Assembly (NCBI GenBank): GCA_963573315.1
Contig: CAUYJH010000052.1
Location: forward strand, 1 to 53,836
DNA from: Entomortierella parvispora
Taxonomy: Eukaryota; Mortierellomycota; Mortierellomycetes; Mortierellales; Mortierellaceae
Length of the DNA: 53,836 nt
Direction of reading: 5' to 3'
Shown: positions 1 to 8,310 of the stretch, piece by piece
Position numbering within the stretch: the first letter of the stretch is position 1
Layout: every line of letters begins with the position of its first letter
The notes under the pieces: generated by a model
Told to the model about the DNA's origin: nothing
Databases searched by the model: none
What the model saw: only the letters and a program-made list of their open reading frames with translations
Position numbers and translations under genes: made by a program

Positions 1-143
<143 letters not shown>

Positions 144-252
144 TTAATTTAAATGAAATTTAAATCATTAAAATAAATTTAATAATAATAATAATCTCCC
201 TACTACATAAATACAATATTGTATAAATACACCTTCTTAATTATATTATTAT

Positions 253-654
253 TTATAATGTAAATATTTTTATATTTTTAGTTTTATTTTTAATTACAGA
301 TTGTCTACTATCTATTTTTAAAGCATTTTTACCTAGCTCGTATACAAAACCTATTGTAACAATTGTTATAAAACCTAATACTATAATTAATCCATATAAA
401 TCATTAGCATAACTACTAACTCCAAAAGGAAATATCAATAATATTTCTAAATCTAGAAGAAGGAATATAAGCGCATATATGAAGAATTTTATAGTAAATT
501 GACTTCTATTTTGACCTAAAAAACTATGAAATCCACATTCAAAAATAGAATATTTTTCTTGATAAGGATTATGAGGTGCAAATACCAAATTAATAACTAA
601 AAAAAGTGCTGCTATAATAAGTACTAATATAAAGAATATACTTAAACTAGTCAT
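253..654 (-). CDS. nad3: NADH dehydrogenase subunit 3
   Basis: Encodes a 133-residue membrane subunit of complex I in the inner membrane. Three hydrophobic segments are visible (about residues 5-25, 58-80 and 85-107), with the family hallmark FECGF near residues 38-42 in the first matrix loop. Its ATG directly follows the nad2 stop codon with no spacer, so the two are surely cotranscribed. This nad2-nad3 junction is usual in filamentous ascomycetes. The second copy is at 38386-38787. Confidence 0.97.
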   Translation of the reverse strand: MTSLSIFFILVLIIAALFLVINLVFAPHNPYQEKYSIFECGFHSFLGQNRSQFTIKFFIYALIFLLLDLEILLIFPFGVSSYANDLYGLIIVLGFITIVTIGFVYELGKNALKIDSRQSVIKNKTKNIKIFTL

Positions 655-2316
655 TTAATAATTAAATAAAAATTGTACCAATATGGTACTCATACTTAAT
701 CATTCTTTATTTACAAATATAAATAATAATATAATTAATGTTATTACAGATATTGTAATAGCTATTGGGCTAGATACTGCAATATTATTATATTTAAAAG
801 TAATAGATTTAACTAAAATATTTTGTTTATTATATATATTACCATTAAATTTTAAATTATTTAATAATGGATTTACTTTATATTGAGGTGAATAAAAGAA
901 AATTTCTTTTATAACATTTAAATAATATACAGCACCTATTACACTAGTTAATATAGCTACTAAAGATAAGAATACATAACCATTATCTAAGGCAGCACTT
1001 AATACCATCTGTTTAGCAAAGAATCCTACAAGAGGGGGTATACCTGCAAAAGAAAATATAGTAATAACTAAACTTAAAGATAATGCAGGATTTATGTAAA
1101 AATAACCTTTTAACTGACTAATTAATTGTATAGGTGAATTATCTTTATCTAATAATTCTTTGTATTCTTTATTATCACTAATATAATAATATAAAGAAAA
1201 TCCTATAGCTATTAATATTAAGAAAGCATTTAAATTACTAATAGAGTATTGCATTAAATAAAAAATAAAAGCTTGAGTTGACTCTACACTAGATATACTT
1301 AAAGCTAGTAAAATAAAACCTACATGAGAAATAGTACTATAAGCAAATAATCTTTTTATTCTAAATTGAGTTAAACCTACAACTGTTCCAATTATCATTG
1401 ATAATAAAGAACTAATTAATAAACCATATGTTCAATTAAAATCTGAAAAATAATTTCTAGTATAATAAACTATTTCTAATAAAAATACAAATATTGAAAT
1501 TTTAGCTATAATAGCAACAAATGTAGTAACTATTGTAGGAATAGCATCATAAACATCAGGAGATCAAAAATGGAAAGGAGCAGCACTTACTTTAAATAAA
1601 AATCCTATACTAAATATAAGTAAAGAAAAATTTATATAAAAAGGTTTATATCATAAATCTGTATTGTCACTAATACTAGTAATAGCATATAAAGCATCTA
1701 AATTAGTAGTACCTGAATTTGCATATAATAAACTTGTACCTAATAAAATAAAACATGAACTTAAACCTCCTAATAAAAAATACATTAATCCACCTGTAGT
1801 AGATAATTCTGAATTTCTGTATATAGTACTTAATAAATATAAACCGTAACTTTGTAATTCTATAGAAAGAAATACAGATATTAAATCGCTAGTAGAAATT
1901 AAAAAAACAGCACCAGTAATTATAAATAATAGTATTAAAGGATACTCTATAATTCTTAAATGTTCTCCCATTTTATTAATAATCTTAGTTCTATAAAAGA
2001 CAAAATTATTAAATAATAATTGTGTCAATGAAGAATGTTCAGGTACCCAAACCTTTCTAGGAAAAAAACTAGTTAATTGTAATATTAATATACTAATTAA
2101 AAATATAAAAATATCAAAAATTTGTGTAATACTAGTAATATTAAGTAAACCTCCGTGTAAACTTATACCTTTACCCATAGTAAATATAGTTATTGTACTA
2201 TGTAATATAGAGTAAACTAAAGCAATTATAGCTACTCTATTAAAAAGTATTGATATATCTCGTCGTATAGTAACGGCATTAGAAAGTAATAAAGATAATA
2301 TTGAAATTAAAAGCAT
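655..2316 (-). CDS. nad2: NADH dehydrogenase subunit 2
   Basis: Encodes a 553-residue complex I proton-pumping subunit with many membrane helices, intronless, of normal length for the family. Several TGA codons must be read as Trp (for example at 700-702 and 1651-1653); the standard code would break it into pieces. The start chosen is the ATG at 2316. A longer in-frame Met at 2373 lies inside the upstream tRNA-Met and is rejected. The stop TAA (657-655) abuts the ATG of nad3. A 7-bp hairpin lies between the tRNA and this start (2331-2350). Confidence 0.96.
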
Positions 2317-2330
2317 TTTTTTTATTAAAT

Positions 2331-2350
2331 AGACATATTTAGCTATGTCT
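2331..2350 (-). promoter_or_regulatory. Hairpin between trnM and the nad2 start
   Basis: A perfect 7-bp inverted repeat (2331-2337 with 2344-2350) with a 6-nt loop lies directly against the 3' end of trnM, 14 nt before the nad2 ATG. It resembles in shape, but not in stem sequence or spacing, the hairpins in front of the accessory ORFs. A role in transcript processing or ribosome loading is inferred only. Confidence 0.45.
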
Positions 2351-2422
2351 AGCTTGAAAGGCGAATCGAACACCTATCATTATCGTATGAAAATAAGGTT
2401 TTACCTTTAAACTATTCAAGCT
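2350..2422 (-). tRNA. trnM(cat): tRNA-Met (CAT)
   Basis: Full cloverleaf: 7-bp acceptor stem (AGCTTGA/TCAAGCT), anticodon loop TTCATAC, T arm AGGTG/CGCCT. One of three CAT tRNAs in the genome. It sits directly upstream of nad2, as is usual in this order. Confidence 0.9.
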
Positions 2423-2465
2423 TATAAGACGTAATTACCTAAATATTTAACTATTATATTAAATA

Positions 2466-2540
2466 GGGTAAATATTTGGACTCGAACCAAAAACATCTTG
2501 ATCCACACTCAAGTGCTCTACCTATTAAGCTATATCTACC
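2466..2540 (-). tRNA. trnH(gtg): tRNA-His (GTG)
   Basis: Cloverleaf with acceptor GGTAGAT/ATTTACC, anticodon stem CTTGA/TCAAG and loop GTGTGGA giving GTG. The discriminator base is C, as expected for tRNA-His. Confidence 0.92.
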
Positions 2541-2564
2541 TAATAAAACAATTTTTAAATATTA

Positions 2565-2637
2565 TTATCTCGAGGCGATTCGAACACCCAATTGCAGACA
2601 TCAAAAATCTGTGTATTACCCATTATACTACGAGATA
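2565..2637 (-). tRNA. trnQ(ttg): tRNA-Gln (TTG)
   Basis: Cloverleaf with perfect acceptor TATCTCG/CGAGATA and loop TTTTGAT giving TTG. Confidence 0.92.
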
Positions 2638-2644
2638 TTAAATA

Positions 2645-2729
2645 TATAGGTAACAAGACTTGAACTTGCATGGTATTTAAACCACTCTTGCCTAAAAAGA
2701 GCCTGTCTGCCTAATTCCAGCATACCTAT
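2645..2729 (-). tRNA. trnL(tag): tRNA-Leu (TAG), long variable arm
   Basis: Class II tRNA of 85 nt. Acceptor ATAGGTA/TACCTAT, anticodon stem CTCTT/AAGAG, loop TTTAGGC giving TAG, and a paired variable arm. Confidence 0.92.
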
Positions 2730-2761
2730 TATTATAATATAATTATAATAAAAACAATTAT

Positions 2762-3289
2762 TTATTTTTTTATATTAGGTATAGATTTAGATTTTACTAA
2801 TCTATTATTATAAACTGCATAACCTCTATTATTAAATCAATTAACTTCAACAGAACTTACACGTTCATTATAAACATAAAATTTACTGTTAGGATTATTA
2901 AGCATATTTTGATTCTCTAAAATTCTAGATTCACGATTATTAGTCATATAATTTAAGGGATTATTTTTAAAATCTTTAAATTCTATATCCAATTTAGGTC
3001 TTTTATTTAAAACAGATAATTTTTTTCATTCTCTAAAAGAAATTAATCTTCTAGTTTCTTTACCTGAAATACGTCAAGCTATTCAATCTTTTAATGAGAA
3101 TTTTTTTTCAGAAACTTTTGTTTCTACTTCTTCATTAATATATGTTGTATTTAAATCATCATTAACAATTGTAACTGATTCTAAACTATCCATTAATAAA
3201 GGCGTATTTACAATATAATTAAATATTATAAAGATAATTAAACTAATATAAATTAATTTATAAATATAAATTATTGTAATTTTTTTCAT
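2762..3289 (-). CDS. Hypothetical membrane-anchored protein, orf175
   Basis: Unrecognised protein of 175 residues, open only if TGA is Trp (codons at 3083 and 3074 among others). One N-terminal hydrophobic segment (about residues 4-27) is followed by a long polar, basic region. It lies 31 nt past a 5-bp hairpin that follows the stop of orf381. Hairpin and start are separated by 23 nt, matching the other accessory ORFs, and this fixes the start. It occupies the position after orf381 that orf176 occupies after the paralogous orf377, so the two may be strongly diverged counterparts. Second copy at 40895-41422. Confidence 0.7.
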
Positions 3290-3312
3290 TTTTCTTTTAA
3301 TTTTATTGGAAA

Positions 3313-3328
3313 AGAGACATTAATCTCT
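3313..3328 (-). promoter_or_regulatory. Accessory-ORF hairpin 1 (before orf175)
   Basis: Stem AGAGA/TCTCT, 6-nt loop, 23 nt before the orf175 ATG. Confidence 0.7.
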
Positions 3329-3358
3329 AAAATATATTAATATATATTAATATATTAC

Positions 3359-4504
3359 TTAAAACTTTATAATTTTTAGGGTATCTTCTGGAAGATTATG
3401 TAATTTAAATATAGATCTTAAATGTTTATCTTTTTGGGCTAATTCTTTACTTAATGTTTGATATTTAAATAAAGTTATTTTCTTTTTTTCCTCCAATTGC
3501 TTTAAAATATCTGGATTTTTATCATAACAATTAGATTCATTATCTACTAAAGTTTTATAGTTCATTAAAATTATATCTCTATCAAGACTTAATGAATCTA
3601 ACTCTAATTTTAATCCTGTTATATTAATAACTACGTTTTTAGGGACTTTAGATAACATATCTACTAAATTATTACCATAATTATTCATATAAGGAGTTGG
3701 ATTATTATTTATATTAGAATATTTATCTAACTCACGGTAATATTCTTCTCTAAACAATAAATCCTTTTTTGATTTCAAATTTAACTTATTTAATTCTACT
3801 TTCTTTTTTACATTTGTTCCAATATGATCTCATAATTTTTCTTTAGGTTCATTATTAGATTTATTTTCCGAATATAATTTAAAAGAAGGATCATTAGGTT
3901 TAGGATTATTAGGCTCATTATTATTTCAATTAGAATTCTTATTGAAATTGTTTGATTCATTTGGTTCACCGTTCATCTTTAAAATAATACTATCTAAATC
4001 TAAGTAAGTTCAAGATAATAAAATTAATAAATAAATATGTGAAAACAAACTTATAAAAGATAATATAATAAATAAATAAACTAAGTTTTGTTTATTAACT
4101 TTCATATAAACTAGATTTTTAGCAAAAAAACATAGTAATATACTAGTTCATACAAATTTGGAAAAAAATAATAATTCTTGAATTGTAAAATTCTGATAAT
4201 TAAACATTACCATAATAAAAAAAGTTATAAATATAAGAATATTTATATTTATAATTCTATAAAAACAATTAAGAATTATGTCAAAAATAAATGAACGAGG
4301 TAAAATAAAGAATGCCCAAAAAATAACACTAAGATTAAATAAAATATAATAATTAAAAGTATAATATAAATATATATTATTGTAAAAGTTAATTAATAAA
4401 ATAAATATAACTGGAATAAAAGATAATCTAAAGATATTTCAGCTAAAAAAATCTTTTTTAATTAAAAAAAAGTCTTCTAATTTAAGTGTGTAAAAGTGTT
4501 TCAT
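3359..4504 (-). CDS. Hypothetical multi-pass membrane protein, orf381 (paralog of orf377)
   Basis: Unrecognised 381-residue protein. The N-terminal half has about five or six hydrophobic segments; then comes a short GEP-containing turn near a poly-Asn/Pro linker, and a charged helical C-terminal domain of about 150 residues rich in Lys, Glu and Leu. It is closely related along its whole length to orf377 (18983-20116): shared stretches include ELLFFSKFVWTSIL, INGEP-like and FREEYYR-like motifs, and LAQKDKxLRxIFK near the C terminus. Even the DNA is well conserved around 4140-4175 and 19755-19790, suggesting fairly recent duplication. TGA is used as Trp. The start at 4504 is placed 24 nt after a hairpin. 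It lies between trnF and orf175. Second copy at 41492-42637. Confidence 0.75.
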
Positions 4505-4528
4505 GTGAATTTTATATTTAAATGGAAA

Positions 4529-4544
4529 GAGAACAAAATTTCTC
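4529..4544 (-). promoter_or_regulatory. Accessory-ORF hairpin 2 (before orf381)
   Basis: Stem GAGAA/TTCTC, 6-nt loop, 24 nt before the orf381 ATG and 32 nt after trnF. Confidence 0.7.
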
Positions 4545-4576
4545 AAATAAATAAAATAAGTATATTATATTTATTG

Positions 4577-4649
4577 TGCCCGAGGTAAGATTCGAACCTA
4601 CAACCTAAACAGCTTCAGTGTTTCGCTCAACCAATTGAGCTTCTCGGGC
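4577..4649 (-). tRNA. trnF(gaa): tRNA-Phe (GAA)
   Basis: Perfect acceptor GCCCGAG/CTCGGGC, anticodon stem AAACA/TGTTT, loop CTGAAGC giving GAA. Confidence 0.95.
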
Positions 4650-4724
4650 TTATTGAATTAATTATATAGTGTTCACTTAAATATAAATTTTAAGATATCA
4701 AAAAGAATATTTCAACTTTAAAGA

Positions 4725-5439
4725 CTATAAACTTTTTTTACCGTAAAATGATATATATTTACTTTTATTAAGTCTATCAAAAGCAATTTTATTATATAGT
4801 ACATCAACTTGACAATTAAAAATTGCCAATAAATAAGAAAATAGTCTTATTTCCAATGGACTTACAAGATGAGCTTTTTGACTACCTCCTTTACTTATAG
4901 TAATATTATAAGTATCATTTTTACTAAATACACGTTTTATATTTAAAAAATCACTATTATTAAATATATATAAAGAATGTTTATTAAAATCTGTGAAATT
5001 ATTATCAGAATTCTCTAAAATTTCAATAAATTTTTTTCATTAATTTTATATACACTTATATAAGAGGGTTTTATAACATTTAAGGGACTTATTTCATCAA
5101 TCTCATTTTTGTATATATGAAAAATGTTTAATTTAGAAATTCCCATAATGTTTAGCATTTTAGCTAAATTAATTAAATCTATTGTAACATCATCTTTAAA
5201 AAATGCAAGTTTTCCTATATATGTTGTAAGGTTCTTTTTATATTCACTGTTATTTAAGGTTAAACCTAATAATATATCATTAGAACTAATGTTAATTGAT
5301 AAATTATGTTTAAAGTCCTTAGATATATTGGTACTAAAAAACCTTCCTCGTTAAATTAAAATTTCTAAATATATTTCTATAAAATTCTCCTCGCCATACT
5401 AAAAGTAAATTTATAATTTCTGATCATTATTTTTTTCAT
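4725..5439 (-). pseudogene. Broken copy of the unknown ORF also found at 14555-15287
   Basis: Unrecognised protein family. The ATG at 5439, 24 nt after a hairpin, opens a frame of only 20 codons. The body then resumes in another frame near 5350 and shifts again near 5036, in a run of seven A. The body is clearly homologous to the ORF at 14555-15287: both contain SNDIxLGLTxNNSxYKxNxT near the start and a GxSQKxHxxSPLExR block near the C terminus. It ends at TAG 4727-4725. Two frameshifts suggest a pseudogene, but homopolymer sequencing errors could cause at least the second. Second copy at 42858-43572. Confidence 0.65.
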
Positions 5440-5463
5440 TGTTTTTAATTATTATTTTCGAAA

Positions 5464-5479
5464 AGAGACCAAATTCTCT
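5464..5479 (-). promoter_or_regulatory. Accessory-ORF hairpin 3
   Basis: Stem AGAGA/TCTCT, 6-nt loop, 24 nt before the ATG at 5439 and 29 nt after the tRNA-like element at 5509. Confidence 0.7.
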
Positions 5480-5508
5480 GATTTAACCAAAAATTACCTT
5501 GATTAAAT

Positions 5509-5582
5509 AAAAGGTATTAGGATTTGAACCTAAAATTATAATATAAAAATATATTATACTCTAACCATTAGATAACACCTTT
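5509..5582 (-). tRNA. tRNA-like element with abnormal anticodon arm
   Basis: Acceptor AAAGGTG/TACCTTT, a D arm with an AATGGTT loop, and a sound T arm (TTAGG, TTCAAAT, CCTAA) make this clearly tRNA-derived. Where a 17-nt anticodon arm should lie there is a 22-nt A/T palindrome: nine pairs and a TTTT loop. No anticodon can be assigned with confidence. A very similar architecture occurs at 15356-15429, also in front of a member of the same ORF family. It may be a degenerate tRNA or a processing signal. Confidence 0.6.
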
Positions 5583-5601
5583 TTAATTAAATAAAAATTC
5601 G

Positions 5602-5673
5602 TGGAGTAATTAGGACTCGAACCTAAGTAAATATCATGCAAAGATATTGTATTACCAACTATACGATTACCCC
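5602..5673 (-). tRNA. trnA(tgc): tRNA-Ala (TGC)
   Basis: Acceptor GGGGTAA/TTACTCC, anticodon stem ATATC/GATAT, loop TTTGCAT giving TGC. Confidence 0.93.
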
Positions 5674-5708
5674 TATTTCATAAAAATATATACTTTTATT
5701 TTAATACA

Positions 5709-5779
5709 TAAGAATACCGAGAATCGAACTCGGAGTTTCAACATGGAACGCTGATGTTTTACCTTTAAACCACATTCTC
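5709..5779 (-). tRNA. trnG(tcc): tRNA-Gly (TCC)
   Basis: Acceptor GAGAATG/TATTCTT with G-T pairs, anticodon stem TCAGC/GTTGA, loop GTTCCAT giving TCC, strong T arm. In related genomes this gene usually lies next to cox3, so its place here is a rearrangement. Confidence 0.87.
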
Positions 5780-5786
5780 ATATTTT

Positions 5787-5857
5787 TATGATAGATCGGG
5801 ATTGAACCGATAAATTTCCTGTGGTAGAGGATTATTTTACCATTAAATTACTATCAT
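5787..5857 (-). tRNA. trnG(acc): tRNA-Gly-like (ACC)
   Basis: Perfect acceptor ATGATAG/CTATCAT and good T arm. The anticodon arm has four pairs and loop CTACCAC, which reads ACC (Gly GGU). D- and T-loop layout resembles the adjacent trnG(TCC), so a tandem duplicate with a changed anticodon is likely. No other role is evident. Confidence 0.65.
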
Positions 5858-5897
5858 TATCATTATAATTAACAAATTTTATTAAATTTATTCTATT

Positions 5898-6926
5898 TTA
5901 CTCAATTTCTCTAATAATAGTATATCCTTTACATACTTTTTTATTTTTTAGGCATTTTAGTATATAAGATTGATCAACATTTAAAAATAAAGCTGCCTTA
6001 GTAGAAGAAGGAAATCTTAAATTTTCTTTAGTTTCATTATTTATAATTAATACAGGTTTAGCACTTTTACTATTAAGCGAAATTTTATTCCTTATTTCTT
6101 TAGATAAAATTTTACCTAAGTTAGCTTTTTTAATTAATTCTTTAGATTTTTCTGTATGTTTATTTAATTTTTCACTAATTGCTAATTTAAATTTTTCATC
6201 TATAAGTATATTTTCTAATGAAGTTTTAGAATTAAAAATTAAATAACCATTTTTATAATAAAATTTATTTAAGCTAAGAGATTTTGCTATATAACTAACA
6301 TTCACATTAATTCACTTAGCTGCTTTTCTAATAGATAAAAAAGATAAACATTCTCCAGTATTAATATTTTTTATCAAAATATGATTTCCTTTCGCTAAAG
6401 ATTGAGCAATTTTCAATTTAGTTTCCTCAGATATAATACTATTTAATTTTCTTAATCGCATTATTTCTTTTGTAGCTTCACTATGTTTAAATCCTAAATT
6501 AGATCCTGCTTTTTTTAAAATATTATAATAAGGAGATAACTTATCTAAAAAATACTGTTCTCTATTTAAAATAATTTTTTTTTCACAGTATTCTAAAATT
6601 TCTAATTTAAAATTAGAATAACCATTTTTTATCAAAGATCTATAAATTTTACTGTTATTTTTTTTTATTTCATTTTTTAAAAAACTTTGTCTAAAATATT
6701 GTTTAAATCTATTAGCTAAATTTACTGAAGACCCTATATAACTTTTGTTTGTAATTACATTAGTTCACATATAAATACCTATTTTACCTTCATTGTCTTT
6801 TATAATACTTAGTTTATCTATTTCTGTATTTAAATAAATTTTAACAGGAACTATATAAAAACACCCTTTAGTATCAACCAATTCTGTTGTTAAATCTGGA
6901 TCTAGTATATTATTTATATTTTTCAT
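5898..6926 (-). CDS. Free-standing GIY-YIG homing endonuclease, orf342
   Basis: Encodes 342 residues with an N-terminal GIY-YIG nuclease domain (GIYMWTNVITNKSYIGSSVN at about residues 49-68, with the catalytic-type Arg soon after, in NRFKQYF). NUMOD3-like repeats (FKHSEATKEIM, ISEETKLKI) and NUMOD1-like helix-turn-helix segments follow toward the C terminus. Enzymes of this kind cut DNA and spread introns or themselves. It is not in an intron: it lies between trnL(TAA) and trnG(ACC), behind the same hairpin used by the other accessory ORFs (21 nt before its ATG). TGA is used as Trp at 6312-6314. Intact. Second copy at 44031-45059. Confidence 0.9.
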
Positions 6927-6947
6927 GATTTATTATTTATTAAGAAA

Positions 6948-6963
6948 GAGTACAAAATTACTC
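6948..6963 (-). promoter_or_regulatory. Accessory-ORF hairpin 4 (before orf342)
   Basis: Stem GAGTA/TACTC, 6-nt loop, 21 nt before the ATG and 23 nt after trnL(TAA). Confidence 0.7.
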
Positions 6964-6986
6964 GAAGTATATTTAATATTATACTT

Positions 6987-7068
6987 TATCCTAAGAAGGA
7001 CTCGAACCTTCAAGGCATTAGCCCACGAGTTTTAAGCTCGTTATGTTTACCAATTTCACCACTAGGAT
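6987..7068 (-). tRNA. trnL(taa): tRNA-Leu (TAA), long variable arm
   Basis: Class II tRNA of 82 nt. Acceptor ATCCTAG/TTAGGAT, anticodon stem ACGAG/CTCGT, loop CTTAAAA giving TAA. Confidence 0.93.
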
Positions 7069-7087
7069 TATAGATTAATTATTTTAA

Positions 7088-7156
7088 TGCGGATAAAGGA
7101 TTTGCACCTTTTTCTTCTGATCATGAGTCAAAAATGTTACTATTACACCAATCCGC
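7088..7156 (-). tRNA. trnM(cat): tRNA-Met (CAT)
   Basis: Acceptor GCGGATT/TATCCGC, anticodon stem TTTGA/TCAGA, loop CTCATGA giving CAT, T arm AAAGG/CCTTT. Short D arm. Which of the three CAT tRNAs is the initiator cannot be settled here. Confidence 0.88.
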
Positions 7157-7160
7157 GAAG

Positions 7161-7233
7161 TAAGGCTAGAGTGAGTCGAACACTCATTAGTACTGTCATG
7201 AGCAGTAGGCTCTACCAATTAAGCTATAGCCTC
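7161..7233 (-). tRNA. trnM(cat): tRNA-Met (CAT)
   Basis: Acceptor GAGGCTA/TAGCCTT, anticodon stem TACTG/CAGTA, loop CTCATGA giving CAT, T arm GAGTG/CACTC. Confidence 0.92.
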
Positions 7234-7240
7234 TAAAATT

Positions 7241-7313
7241 TAGACTAGGCAGGATTCGAACCCGCGATATTAGCATTGAAAAAGCTATGACATATCCACT
7301 TGTCTACTAGTCC
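7241..7313 (-). tRNA. trnE(ttc): tRNA-Glu (TTC)
   Basis: Acceptor GGACTAG/CTAGTCT, anticodon arm with four sound pairs and loop TTTTCAA giving TTC, normal T arm. Confidence 0.88.
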
Positions 7314-7683
7314 TTTAATATCTAAAATAAGATATAAAAGGATAATCATATAAAATATGTCCTTATATACATATAAAATTATAAAGATTTCTATTATTAT
7401 ATTAACAGACTATTTTACATCCTAAATATTTTGTAAAACTTTTTAAAGTTATATCTTAAAGTGTATTAAAGTACAATAAATCTAACTCTACCTTAAATCT
7501 ACATTTGATTAATAAGTAAATATAATAGAAATATAAATCCCTTCCTTTAAACAAAACCATCTAACGATGAACTTCTTGTAAAAAATATCATTAAGTTTAT
7601 ATTTAGATGAATAAGATATATTACTTAATGGTATTTATTATTTTAAATAAACATTATTTATTGTTATTTAAAAATATGTCCTA
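7314..7683. other. 370-bp spacer between trnE and trnT
   Basis: A/T-rich spacer. I see no reading frame or tRNA in it. Some of its right-hand part could belong to precursor sequence downstream of rnl and trnT. Confidence 0.6.
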
Positions 7684-7754
7684 AGCCTAGTACAAGTATC
7701 GCACTTGTGTCTATTGATTACAAAACAATTGCATTACTTTTATGCTAACCAAGC
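7684..7754 (-). tRNA. trnT(tgt): tRNA-Thr (TGT)
   Basis: Acceptor GCTTGGT/ACTAGGC, D stem GCAT/ATGC, loop TTTGTAA giving TGT, T stem ACAAG/CTTGT. It sits directly after rnl, its usual place. Confidence 0.88.
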
Positions 7755-8310
7755 TAAAAATATAAGATACGGAGAAATATTCAGTTATTTATAAAATTAG
7801 TACTTAGTATCTAAAAATCTCTAAATTCTTACAAACTAAGCCTATTACGTAATATTATATTACGTATATTTAAGAAATATCTTAAGGTGAGCTTCGTACT
7901 TATATGCTTTCAGTACTTATCTCTGGCTAACTTAGCTTTTCTGCCATGCCTATGTTATACATTTACCTAAGTGAAAGTAACATCCCTGTATAATAATTAT
8001 TATACCTAAATTAATATCTGGGCACATAAACAACAGATAAACCAGAGGTTAACAAAACCGCTATCCCTTACGGAGATAAGGCGTTGCCCAGGTTCCTTTC
8101 GTACAAGGTTAATCCTTATTATATTCTAATTCCCTCTAGAAGATAGAAACCATACTGTCTCACGACGTATTTAACCCAGCTCATGTAACTTTTTAATCGA
8201 CGAACAGTCGTACCCTACATAGTTTCTGCATCCATGAGGATAAGTTAAGCCGACATCGAGGTGCCAAACCGCGCACTCATTTTGCACACTCTTGCGCAAA
8301 TTAGCCTGTT

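Noticed and set aside
2317-2373. nad2 start at an upstream Met
   Set aside because: Those codons lie partly inside the folded tRNA-Met and in the hairpin. The ATG at 2316 gives the usual N terminus and length.
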